From an uncultured Thermoanaerobacteraceae bacterium (GTDB lineage: Bacteria; Bacillota; DSM-12270; Thermacetogeniales; Thermacetogeniaceae): DNA of 5,606 bases. Below, piece after piece: positions 1-5,606 of the stretch (its first letter is position 1; the number at the start of each line of letters is the position of its first letter). Position numbers and translations under genes: made by a program. The stretch lies in NCBI GenBank assembly GCA_937914965.1, contig CALGIY010000082.1:1-5606 (forward strand), read 5' to 3'. The notes beneath the pieces were generated by a model. The model saw only the letters and a program-made list of their open reading frames with translations. It did no database searches and was not told the origin of the DNA.

Positions 1-110
1 TTTGATAAGATAAATCCAATATCCACCTTAAATACCAGACTGGATGCACATTTTCCGGATTTCTCCAATAATAAGTATTGTTAAAAAAATTTAGAAGTCT
101 ACTATAATTC
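1..110. other. Window-edge stretch with no identifiable gene
   Basis: This is AT-rich sequence downstream of the transporter stop codon. Two short reading frames run off the window edge. On the plus strand a frame is open from base 1 to a TAA at 82-84 (27 codons, containing NTRLDAHFPDF), which could be the 3' tail of a convergent gene. On the minus strand a frame is open from about 166 down to base 1 (containing YYWRNPENVHPVWYLRWILD), with only a GTG at 128-130 or 47-49 as a possible start and no good Shine-Dalgarno site for the former. Both overlap the same bases, so at most one is real. I cannot name either. No convincing intrinsic terminator for the transporter is visible here; the small CAATA/TATTG hairpin has no U-tract after it on the minus strand. 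Confidence 0.3.
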
Positions 111-1199
111 CTAACCTTTGAAAAACTCACCTGTACAGACCCGGGAAAATGTTTGACAGAACACGATCAGCCAGCATAAAGCCAGCAAGCAGTAGCAAAT
201 AAATCCATAAAGTTTGAGAGGCGGGCATCGGAAAGTTGTTGCAATCAGGAAGGTTGCTCCTGCGTAAGCACCGAGGGGGAAAGTGAACGCCCACCAGGAT
301 AACGCATAGGGAAGGTTTTTATGCAGAATGTTGACCAGAGTAACAATGCTGGCGGCGATCAGCCACCAGAAACCGAAGCCCCAATAGATCAAGCCAAAAA
401 GATTAATTACCGGTTGGGCGAGGCTCCCCAGCCAGGGAGTACTCACCGCTCCTAGATTCAGCAGGGCAAGTGTACCTGCCCCGATAGGTCCCAGATAGAT
501 CCAGATGGTAGGGACCAAGGTACCTGGAAGGGGAGGAGCTACAATCAATCTATAGAAACAGATCACTGCCAGGAATAAGAAGAGAAAGAACCCTGTCCCC
601 CAGAATGCGTAGTTGATCAGCAATAGCAGTTTTTGAAAGTACTGCGGCCAGTAGGGAATGAGTTTTGCACCTGCAATAGGAGCTACAATAAGGCTCACCG
701 GCGGCATAAACCAGGCTGGATTCAAATCTGCTATCGTTACCTTATTAAAAAAGTTAATCACCGGTGTGGTGATGGCAAATACCAGGGCTAAGATCGCTCC
801 CAAAACCCAGCAAACTTTAGCAATACTAACCGCAAACTCCATACTCAAGTATCCTGTTCCAACAACCAGGAAATCTACCGCCAATACCAGGCATCCGATC
901 GGCATCGTAGCATAGAATTGCCCTGTAATGGGGTGATTCAGGTCACGCAGAGAATGCTCTGTGAATAAAAACCAGCGCATGATCCAGGGAACGAACAGCA
1001 CACAAAAGAGGATGACATTGATGACCCACAAACAAGCTGCCACATTGTTCAACCAGGGCCAGTAGCAAGAGTAGTATTTGCTGGTAACTGCAAAAATTCC
1101 CGTTCCCATGACAGAAGCGAACCAGGATGGGGCAAAATTTTTTATCACTCGTGTAAAACCTCTTATCTCAGGTTCATGTAACTCCAGATGCTCATTCAA
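111..1199 (-). CDS. TDT/SLAC1-family transporter (C4-dicarboxylate/malate or anion carrier type)
   Basis: This is a 362-residue polytopic membrane protein, the usual length for the tellurite-resistance/dicarboxylate transporter (TDT) family, which includes TehA, yeast Mae1 and Ssu1, and plant SLAC1. About ten hydrophobic helices are visible. Family-like blocks are FAPSWFASVMGTG (22-34), NHPITGQFYATMPIG (88-102), NPAWFMPPVSLIVAPIAGA (160-178), PTIWIYLGPIGAGTL (230-244) and WWAFTFPLGAYAGAT (302-316). Family members carry malate, sulfite, chloride/nitrate or other small anions; the substrate cannot be read from sequence. The start is TTG at 1197-1199: an AAAGGAG site at 1208-1214 sits 8 nt upstream, and the next in-frame Met (residue 31) lies inside the first conserved block. 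It follows a two-component operon on the same strand but after that operon's terminator, so it is probably separately transcribed and perhaps controlled by that system. Family is firm, substrate unknown. Confidence 0.9.
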   Translation of the reverse strand: MNEHLELHEPEIRGFTRVIKNFAPSWFASVMGTGIFAVTSKYYSCYWPWLNNVAACLWVINVILFCVLFVPWIMRWFLFTEHSLRDLNHPITGQFYATMPIGCLVLAVDFLVVGTGYLSMEFAVSIAKVCWVLGAILALVFAITTPVINFFNKVTIADLNPAWFMPPVSLIVAPIAGAKLIPYWPQYFQKLLLLINYAFWGTGFFLFLFLAVICFYRLIVAPPLPGTLVPTIWIYLGPIGAGTLALLNLGAVSTPWLGSLAQPVINLFGLIYWGFGFWWLIAASIVTLVNILHKNLPYALSWWAFTFPLGAYAGATFLIATTFRCPPLKLYGFICYCLLALCWLIVFCQTFSRVCTGEFFKG

Positions 1200-1361
1200 A
1201 ACGACCTCTCCTTTCTACACCATCCCAAGAATACCGTGCATTTAGTTTCTTACTTACATATTAATAACACTCTCTTCGATAGTCACTGCATATACTTTTC
1301 ATGTTTCTGGATTATTTTTGGATTGGTCGATTAGTTTAATAGAGATCCAAAAAAAAGACAT
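1200..1361 (-). promoter_or_regulatory. Leader and probable promoter region of the TDT transporter
   Basis: This 162-bp AT-rich stretch separates the response-regulator terminator from the transporter. It must hold the transporter's promoter if the terminator works. The best sigma-A-like pair I can find is weak: a -35 of TTAAAC (1334-1339) and a -10 of AATAAT (1311-1316) with a 17-bp spacer. The poor -35 would suit activator dependence. The words AGAAAC and ATGCA each occur twice on the minus strand (AGAAAC at 1303-1308 and 1245-1250; ATGCA at 1287-1291 and 1237-1241). They are possible but unproven half-sites for the AraC-type regulator. The ribosome binding site AAAGGAG lies at 1208-1214. 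Confidence 0.35.
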
Positions 1362-1387
1362 AAAAAAATACCGGTTTATTTCCGGTA
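1362..1387 (-). terminator. Rho-independent terminator of the kinase/regulator operon
   Basis: On the minus strand the stem TACCGG (1382-1387) and CCGGTA (1369-1374) encloses a 7-nt AAATAAA loop. Seven uninterrupted T residues (1362-1368) follow. It begins 20 bp past the regulator's TAA stop, the expected place to end that operon and to separate it from the transporter. Confidence 0.85.
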
Positions 1388-1407
1388 CGGCACTACCAAT
1401 GCTGAAA

Positions 1408-2151
1408 TTATGGTACTTGGTGCTTTTTTCTATAGCGAGCGGGTGTGGTACCCGTTTTTTTCTTAAACACTCGTGAAAAATAATTGGCATCTTCATAGCC
1501 TACCTGTCCGGCGATGTCAGAGATAGAAAGGGCGGGGTCAGTTCTGAGCAGTTCCTTGGCCTCTTCCAACCTTGTTGCAGTGAGAAACTCCGTGAATGTT
1601 TGTCCCTGCTCCCGGCCAAACAGGTAGGAAAAATAGGCCGGACTGAGGTAAACCTGCTGTGCCACATCCTCAAGTGTAAGCGGTTCCGTATAATTCTTCA
1701 AAACATAGTCAACTGCTAACTTGACGAACTGCTGCGGTCTGGTCAAACTGTTATTCGGGCAGGGCACGGGTGGCTGGGAAGCCGAAATTTCTTCAAGGCA
1801 AATATTGATTGCTTGCCTCAAATCTTCAGGATGTACTGGCTTAACAAGGTAATCTTTTGCTCCACAGCGAACTGCCTCCTGGGCGTAATTAAAACGTGCG
1901 TACGCCGTTAAAAAAATAATCATAGTTTGAGGATTTACTTGTTTAATCTTTGGGGCAGCTGTGATCCCATCTTGACCTGGCATTTTAATATCCAATAAAA
2001 TAATCTCTGGTTGATGCTGCTCAGTTAGGACTACTGCTTCTTGACCTGTACCAGCTTCCAGAATGGCATCAAAAGAAAAATTGAAATCTTTAATCATCTT
2101 CCTGAGTCCACGGCGGACGATAGGCTCGTCATCCACTAATAATATCTTCAT
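1408..2151 (-). CDS. Response regulator, REC domain plus AraC-type DNA-binding domain
   Basis: This 247-residue cytoplasmic transcription factor has the YesN-type architecture. The receiver domain spans about residues 1-120: acidic pocket D7/D8, phosphoacceptor D54 in ILLDIKMPGQDG, switch threonine T82 and conserved K104 in YLVKP. A proline-rich linker follows (about 124-140). The AraC/XylS domain covers about 141-243, with two helix-turn-helix units: LTLEDVAQQVYLSPAYFSYL (158-177) and SISDIAGQVGYEDANYFSRV (209-228), then the typical FKKKTGTTPARYR end. All key residues are present, so it should be active. Its ATG lies 12 bp after the kinase stop codon, and the ribosome binding site (TGAGGT) overlaps that stop, indicating translational coupling. 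It is presumably phosphorylated by the adjoining kinase. Plausible targets are its own operon and the transporter downstream; that is inference from position. Confidence 0.95.
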   Translation of the reverse strand: MKILLVDDEPIVRRGLRKMIKDFNFSFDAILEAGTGQEAVVLTEQHQPEIILLDIKMPGQDGITAAPKIKQVNPQTMIIFLTAYARFNYAQEAVRCGAKDYLVKPVHPEDLRQAINICLEEISASQPPVPCPNNSLTRPQQFVKLAVDYVLKNYTEPLTLEDVAQQVYLSPAYFSYLFGREQGQTFTEFLTATRLEEAKELLRTDPALSISDIAGQVGYEDANYFSRVFKKKTGTTPARYRKKHQVP

Positions 2152-2163
2152 TTCCTCATTACC

Positions 2164-3348
2164 TCAAGTCGTGAAAGGAGTCCGGAGCGTCACTTCCGTT
2201 CCCCCGTTCTTTGCGCTTTTAATGCTGATGCCATAATCTTCACCGAAAAGTGCGAGGCAGCGTTTATGAACATTGGCAATCCCAATTTCACTCACTTCAT
2301 CGGATATTTCTTTTCGATTGATATTTTCTATTATTTTTGCGTGTTCTTGGGATGTCATTCCGACGCCATTATCTCTCACATACAATATTAAATCTTCACC
2401 CTGCACTTCTGCCTGTAACTCCAGACGGCCAATACCTTCATAGGGCTCCAACCCGTGGGTAAGTGCATTTTCCACCAGTGGCTGCAGTGATAATGTAGGT
2501 ATTCGGGCATCTAAGAGCTCACAAGGAATATCCATCACAAACTGAAACCGGTCTTCAAAACGTGTTTTATGAATGATGAGGAGATTCTTGATAACATCCA
2601 TCTCATCCTTAACAGAAGTCAGCGAATCGCTGACATTAAGCCTGGACCGGAGCAACCTGCTCAGGGCGTTGATGATATCCGGTGTTTTTTTTGCTCCTTC
2701 TATATACGATAACATCTGAATCGTATTGAGTGTATTAAACAGGAAATGAGGATTAATCTGAAAACTAAGTGCGCGTAACTCTGAGTTTAGCAGCGCTCTT
2801 TCTATCTCCGCCTGCTGAATTTTCGCCTTAGCAGCTCCTAACCTGAGAAAACAGTTGCTGATGGCATAAAGGGTTTCACCAAGCAGCAGCACTTTCTCGC
2901 GCTTTTTAACCGGTATTTCCTCATAATATGCTAGCAGACGCTCCTCATTCAAATTCAAATCGGCAACTTTTTGTAAGACATGTCTGGCATCTTGGGCACC
3001 GGTATTTATTCTAATCTCTCCTGTTGCCAGCGCCCCGATATAACCTTGTTCATCTTGTAGAGGAACAGCGAGGACGTATAAGCCTGCATGACACGAGAAT
3101 AGATGATGTTTTTTCGGATTGAGATAAACACATTTTTGGGCTGTTTCCCGGCACCTTTGATAGCCTAGCGGGTGATTGCGTATCAAACGGCAGAAATTGG
3201 ATTGTTGTTTATTGATAGGTGTAGAAATATATGCCCCTGAACAACTTACATATTTAATCCAACTCTCATAAAGAATGCTTAAACTCTCAAGCACCGATTG
3301 AATAATATCCAGATTTTGTTGAAAGGAGGTGTTTTCTATCATTTCCAT
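2164..3348 (-). CDS. PocR-domain sensor histidine kinase (LytS/YesM class)
   Basis: This 394-residue protein has no hydrophobic segment long enough to be a membrane anchor, so it is probably cytoplasmic. Residues about 12-170 match the PocR ligand-sensing domain: a cysteine-rich pattern with C53, C66, C73 and C86, the hallmark FSCHAGL (84-90), and AVPLQDEQGYIGALATGEI (94-112). A helical linker follows (about 172-195). The His_kinase module has phosphoacceptor H201 in FQINPHFLFNTLNTIQ. The ATPase domain shows an N-box in QPLVENALTHG (289-299), a G1 box DNGVGM (326-331) and a second glycine motif GIANVHKR (356-363). PocR domains are known or proposed to bind small organic molecules; the four cysteines could also hold a metal or Fe-S centre, which is speculation. 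The start is the ATG at 3346-3348 with AAAGGGG 8 nt upstream. It is the first gene of an operon with the AraC-type regulator. Confidence 0.95.
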   Translation of the reverse strand: MEMIENTSFQQNLDIIQSVLESLSILYESWIKYVSCSGAYISTPINKQQSNFCRLIRNHPLGYQRCRETAQKCVYLNPKKHHLFSCHAGLYVLAVPLQDEQGYIGALATGEIRINTGAQDARHVLQKVADLNLNEERLLAYYEEIPVKKREKVLLLGETLYAISNCFLRLGAAKAKIQQAEIERALLNSELRALSFQINPHFLFNTLNTIQMLSYIEGAKKTPDIINALSRLLRSRLNVSDSLTSVKDEMDVIKNLLIIHKTRFEDRFQFVMDIPCELLDARIPTLSLQPLVENALTHGLEPYEGIGRLELQAEVQGEDLILYVRDNGVGMTSQEHAKIIENINRKEISDEVSEIGIANVHKRCLALFGEDYGISIKSAKNGGTEVTLRTPFTT

Positions 3349-3436
3349 GAATTCAGCCCCTTTCCCTTATACTTTTATATTTATGTTGGCTTTGCATGGC
3401 CCAAAAAATTGGCCGGTAAAAGTTTTGTTGGAGCCT

Positions 3437-3463
3437 CTGATCATATAGTACCACATTGATCAG
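3437..3463 (-). promoter_or_regulatory. Candidate operator/-10 element upstream of the sensor kinase operon
   Basis: A perfect 7-bp inverted repeat, CTGATCA (3437-3443) and TGATCAG (3457-3463), is separated by 13 bp. The spacer contains, on the minus strand, TGG-TACTAT (TACTAT at 3445-3450), which fits an extended -10 promoter element, although no good -35 is seen. A regulator bound to this palindrome would cover the promoter. A second AT-rich candidate nearer the gene (around 3365-3380) cannot be excluded. The rest of the 249-bp gap (3349-3597) shows a small GGCCAA hairpin at 3398-3414 and no clear terminator for the upstream membrane-protein gene. Confidence 0.4.
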
Positions 3464-3597
3464 TTTAATCCTTCCATTTTTACCTGTACTGCTCAATCCA
3501 AACCCTTACCTCTTTGAAGAGCTATAGGATTTTATATCAGAAAACCCAGTAGCCATACCAGGCACACAATTAGAAAGACCAACCACCAAGGACTATT

Positions 3598-4011
3598 TCA
3601 GTAGACAGCAGAATCGTTCCCGTGTCCACCCTGTCTCCTCACAATCTTGTTTGAAGCCACCAAAGACCCGGTGCTGCTCAATAGAGTAGGAATCAATAGG
3701 AGGCTAAAGAGTTCACGAATACCTGGGCCAGTAGAAAAAAGGGCAGAGAGCAGTACCAACAGCAGCCCCCCGGTGCAGAACCCGATCAGTCCTGCTGGTA
3801 CCCAGCTTCTGATGCCTCCCTTTTGGCCGGCCACATAACCACCACAAAAAACACTCACAAAAAAGACGCAGGTGAAATAGGAACTGAGATAATAGGTGCC
3901 TTTACTGGAAAAGAGAACATAGAGCAATGCCAAAAGCACCCCAGCCAGAACCAAGAGGAAAGAGGTTCCTGCTCCCAACAGCAAAGCATAACCTCTTTTT
4001 GTTTTTCCCAT
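3598..4011 (-). CDS. Small four-helix membrane protein, TIGR04086-like
   Basis: This 137-residue hydrophobic protein has four evident membrane segments (in the numbering from the GTG at 4018-4020: about 11-37, 44-66, 73-96 and 103-124) and a short polar, basic C-terminal tail (KIVRRQGGHGN). The layout, length and the glycine-rich segment GGYVAGQKGG followed by WVPAGLIGFCTGG resemble the TIGR04086 family of uncharacterised membrane proteins common in Clostridia. No function is established, so none is given. I prefer the ATG at 4009-4011: GAGGGG lies about 8 nt before it. A GTG at 4018-4020 would add three residues and is nearly on top of that site. It stands apart from its neighbours: 208 bp downstream of lon and past lon's terminator, and 249 bp upstream of the kinase. 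I find no convincing promoter for it. The family call is by pattern recognition only. Confidence 0.75.
   Translation of the reverse strand: MGKTKRGYALLLGAGTSFLLVLAGVLLALLYVLFSSKGTYYLSSYFTCVFFVSVFCGGYVAGQKGGIRSWVPAGLIGFCTGGLLLVLLSALFSTGPGIRELFSLLLIPTLLSSTGSLVASNKIVRRQGGHGNDSAVY
3959..3995. repeat. Copy of a terminator-like sequence inside the TIGR04086-like gene
   Basis: Bases 3959-3973 (plus strand AAAGAGGTTCCTGCT) are identical to 4131-4145, which form the distal arm of the lon terminator. The similarity continues in part to the matching AACCTC ends (3990-3995 and 4163-4168). Here the sequence codes for residues near the start of the membrane protein (GYALLLGAGTSF). It could fold on the mRNA as a weaker GAGGTT/AACCTC hairpin. 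Confidence 0.5.
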
Positions 4012-4061
4012 CTCTATCACCCCTCACCCTATCCTACGCCCACCCAACACCATTTATTCCC

Positions 4062-4076
4062 AGGTGCCTGTCACCT
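4062..4076. repeat. REP-like quasi-palindrome, left copy
   Basis: AGGTGCCTGTCACCT is a 15-bp quasi-palindrome centred on 4069 with a single mismatched pair (4067/4071). It shares GGTGCCTG and the flanking CC with a second copy at 4192-4204. Short GGTGCC-type palindromes are frequent dispersed extragenic repeats in bacterial genomes. Calling this one a repeat family member is inference from two copies. Confidence 0.5.
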
Positions 4077-4119
4077 AGGGGAAGTTGGTAGCTGCATTGG
4101 AGACACTTTGACCTGGCCC

Positions 4120-4168
4120 AAAACAAAAGAAAAGAGGTTCCTGCTTCCAGCATCAGAAGCGGAACCTC
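4120..4168 (-). terminator. Strong Rho-independent terminator of lon
   Basis: On the minus strand, GAGGTTCC-GCTTC (4156-4168) pairs with GAAGC-A-GGAACCTC (4134-4147). This gives a 13-bp stem with one bulged base and an 8-nt loop (4148-4155). The tract TTTTCTTTTGTTTT follows (4133 down to 4120). It begins about 50 bp after the lon stop, so lon appears to end its transcription unit here, separate from the membrane-protein gene. Confidence 0.85.
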
Positions 4169-4191
4169 ATCATATTTTGCTCATCAAAAAC

Positions 4192-4204
4192 GGTGCCTGG
4201 CGCC
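4192..4204. repeat. REP-like quasi-palindrome, right copy
   Basis: GGTGCCTGGCGCC is a 13-bp quasi-palindrome centred on 4198 with one T/G pair (4194/4202). It matches the left copy at 4063-4075 in 11 of 13 positions. It sits 15 bp beyond the lon stop codon. Together the two copies bracket the lon terminator in a unit of about 143 bp, a spacing reminiscent of paired REP (REPIN) elements. Confidence 0.5.
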
Positions 4205-4219
4205 TAAACTTACTTTAAC

Positions 4220-5572
4220 TTATTTGACTGCCGCCAACTCTCCCTCTACAGGAAGAAGGGCTTCACTTAAAACCTGGTCCATATTATCCACAAGCACAAA
4301 TTTAAGTCTTCTCTTCACATTGGCCGGGATTTCCTCGAGGTCTTTTTTATTTTCAGTTGGCATAATTATTGTCTTGATCCCTGCCCTGTGTGCAGCCAGG
4401 AATTTTTCCTTGATTCCGCCCACCGGAAGGACCCTTCCACGTAAGGTGATCTCCCCGGTCATGGCTACATCATGCTTAATGCGCCTGCCAGTTAAGGCCG
4501 ACGCCAGAGCAGTCGCCATAGTGATTCCGGCAGAAGGCCCGTCTTTCGGGATAGCCCCCTCTGGGATGTGGATATGGATATCTGACTTCTCGTGGAAGTC
4601 TTTGGCTAAGCCTAGATCTTTTGCCCGGGACCGGACAAAACTGACAGCCGCCTGTGCTGACTCCTTCATTACATCACCCAGTTTACCGGTGAGCATGATT
4701 TTACCCTTACCATCGAGGATGCTCACTTCCACACTCAGAATCTCTCCACCCACCTCAGTCCAGGCAAGGCCTGTGACCACACCTACTTCGTTTTCTTTCT
4801 CCTTGGTGCCATAGTGATAGCGTGGAATACCCAAAAAAGATTCCACATTAGCCGCGGTGACCTTCGCTCTGTATTTCTTATCGTTGACCACCTCACGAGC
4901 TGTCTTCCGGCAGATGTTTGCGAGCTCCCGTTCCACGTTACGCACCCCTGCCTCCCGGGTATACAGTCGAATAACATCCCGCAGGGCATTCTCCGAAAAC
5001 TGGAGCTGGTTAGGTTTAAGGCCGTGCTCCTTCAACTGCTTGGGAACCAGGTGACGTTCTGCGATCTTTACCTTTTCCTCCTCCGTATAACCAGCGAGGC
5101 GAATTACCTCCATCCGGTCAAGGAGTGGTCGTGGAATGTTGTATTCCACATTGGCAGTGGTAATAAACATCACCTTGGAAAGATCATAGGGAACCTCAAT
5201 ATAGTGGTCGCTGAAGGCCTTGTTTTGTTCGGCATCCAGCACCTCCAGCAGTGCAGAACTGGGATCTCCACGGAAATCAGCATTCATCTTGTCTACCTCA
5301 TCCAGGAGGAAGACCGGGTTTTTCGTCCCTGCCTGCTTCATCCCCTGGATAATCCTGCCTGGCATGGCACCCACATAAGTCCGCCTATGGCCGCGTATCT
5401 CGGCCTCATCCCGGATACCACCGAGAGAAAGGCGTACGAATTTTCGCCCCAGAGCATGGGCTACCGAACGCCCTAGAGATGTCTTTCCAACACCAGGTGG
5501 CCCGACGAAACAAATAATCGGCCCACGCATCTTAGTCGCCAGTTTACGGATCGCCAAGTATTCTAGAATCCT
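4220..5572 (-). CDS. lon: ATP-dependent Lon protease, N-terminally truncated by the window end
   Basis: The visible C-terminal part (about 450 residues) of a LonA-type serine protease carries the ATPase and peptidase that unfold and degrade misfolded and regulatory cytoplasmic proteins. Numbered from the TTG-coded Leu at 5555-5557: Walker A GPPGVGKT (19-26), Walker [10 protein letters not shown] (82-90), sensor-1 TTAN (133-136), arginine finger R148 in PLLDRME, sensor-2 R206 in GVRNVERE, then the protease domain with nucleophile S342 in PKDGPSAG and general base K385 in GGIKEK, 43 residues apart as in E. coli Lon. The real frame continues upstream through R-I-L-E-Y (to 5570-5572), as in other Lons, so the TTG is not a start. 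Beyond it the sequence folds back and meets an in-frame TAG (5594-5596). Roughly 330 N-terminal residues (substrate-binding domain) are missing, most likely for technical reasons. Confidence 0.95.
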   Translation of the reverse strand, partial: RILEYLAIRKLATKMRGPIICFVGPPGVGKTSLGRSVAHALGRKFVRLSLGGIRDEAEIRGHRRTYVGAMPGRIIQGMKQAGTKNPVFLLDEVDKMNADFRGDPSSALLEVLDAEQNKAFSDHYIEVPYDLSKVMFITTANVEYNIPRPLLDRMEVIRLAGYTEEEKVKIAERHLVPKQLKEHGLKPNQLQFSENALRDVIRLYTREAGVRNVERELANICRKTAREVVNDKKYRAKVTAANVESFLGIPRYHYGTKEKENEVGVVTGLAWTEVGGEILSVEVSILDGKGKIMLTGKLGDVMKESAQAAVSFVRSRAKDLGLAKDFHEKSDIHIHIPEGAIPKDGPSAGITMATALASALTGRRIKHDVAMTGEITLRGRVLPVGGIKEKFLAAHRAGIKTIIMPTENKKDLEEIPANVKRRLKFVLVDNMDQVLSEALLPVEGELAAVK

Positions 5573-5606
5573 TGGCGATCCGTAAACTGGCGACTAAGAT
5601 GCGTGG
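5523..5606. repeat. 84-bp fold-back palindrome at window end (probable artefact)
   Basis: The left arm 5523-5558 is the exact reverse complement of 5571-5606 (36 bp). The centre 5559-5570 contains the 10-bp palindrome ATTCTAGAAT (5560-5569); only the pair 5559/5570 mismatches. The left arm is genuine lon coding sequence ([12 protein letters not shown]), and the centre still codes the expected Lon residues R-I-L-E-Y. The right arm destroys the reading frame. The junction therefore lies at about 5570/5571. Bases 5571-5606 are probably a chimeric copy of the opposite strand rather than chromosomal sequence. Confidence 0.9.

Noticed and set aside
66..84. CAATA/TATTG hairpin as the transporter's terminator
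   Set aside because: The stem is only 5 A/T-rich pairs and no U-tract follows on the minus strand.
1299..1496. 65-codon minus-strand frame overlapping the regulator 3' end
   Set aside because: It overlaps the regulator in another frame and runs through the regulator's terminator; the translation has no recognisable features.
3321..3448. Plus-strand AAGGAGGTG followed by a 33-codon frame starting at 3347
   Set aside because: The spacing to the ATG (about 16 nt) is too long, and the Shine-Dalgarno-like run is explained by kinase codons (Thr-Ser-Phe) on the other strand.
3823..4218. 131-codon plus-strand frame across the lon/membrane-protein gap
   Set aside because: It crosses the terminator and repeat elements and has a low-complexity composition (His/Pro/Ser-rich); no ribosome binding site or domain supports it.
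4814..5476. Long plus-strand open frame of 220 codons opposite lon
   Set aside because: It is a shadow of the lon coding frame: no domain is recognisable and lon on the other strand has all its catalytic motifs.
5555..5557. TTG as the start codon of lon
   Set aside because: This codon is the Leu of the conserved Lon stretch [10 protein letters not shown], and upstream codons still match the family; there is no ribosome binding site.
5523..5606. Hairpin telomere or phage/plasmid end
   Set aside because: The palindrome lies within conserved lon codons, whose frame reads correctly through the centre, so a natural replicon end here is much less likely than a chimera.
1..5606. CRISPR array, tRNA, rRNA or riboswitch
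   Set aside because: No regularly spaced repeats, and no recognisable tRNA, rRNA or riboswitch consensus were found on either strand.

Overview
The window looks like a contig end from a moderate-GC, low-redundancy Gram-positive genome, most likely a clostridial Bacillota of the Desulfotomaculum/Peptococcaceae type. This is inferred from the style of the Lon protein, the small TIGR04086-like membrane protein, the PocR-LytS/AraC two-component pair and the strong Shine-Dalgarno sites. The sequence alone does not fix the genus. Every convincing gene lies on the minus strand, so transcription runs from right to left.

Layout from right to left (5' to 3' for the genes). (1) The C-terminal part of an ATP-dependent Lon protease (4220-5572) holds an intact AAA+ module and Ser-Lys protease domain. 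Its N-terminal third is missing because the sequence folds back on itself at 5523-5606. This is an 84-bp near-perfect palindrome at the extreme window end, best read as an assembly or amplification artefact. (2) The lon-downstream intergenic stretch has a strong Rho-independent terminator (4120-4168), bracketed by two short GGTGCCTG-type quasi-palindromes that resemble REP elements. (3) A four-helix small membrane protein of the TIGR04086 type (3598-4011) follows. (4) A 249-bp gap carries a candidate -10 element inside a 7-N13-7 inverted repeat. (5) A tight two-gene operon comes next: a PocR-domain sensor histidine kinase of the LytS/YesM class (2164-3348), then an AraC-type response regulator (1408-2151) 12 bp downstream. 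It is closed by a clear intrinsic terminator (1362-1387). (6) A separately transcribed TDT/SLAC1-family transporter (111-1199) starts at TTG behind a strong ribosome binding site. (7) The last 110 bp hold no gene that can be named.

Functional reading: the kinase has no predicted transmembrane segment and carries a cysteine-rich PocR-type ligand domain, so it probably senses a cytoplasmic small molecule or redox-related signal. It would phosphorylate the AraC-type regulator. The transporter immediately downstream, with its own weak-looking promoter, is the natural candidate target: an organic-acid or anion carrier induced on demand. That link is inference from neighbourhood. I see no clear undescribed system in this window. 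The items most worth a second look are the fold-back that breaks lon, the terminator-like sequence shared between the lon 3' end and the start of the TIGR04086 gene, and the sensor/regulator/transporter module.
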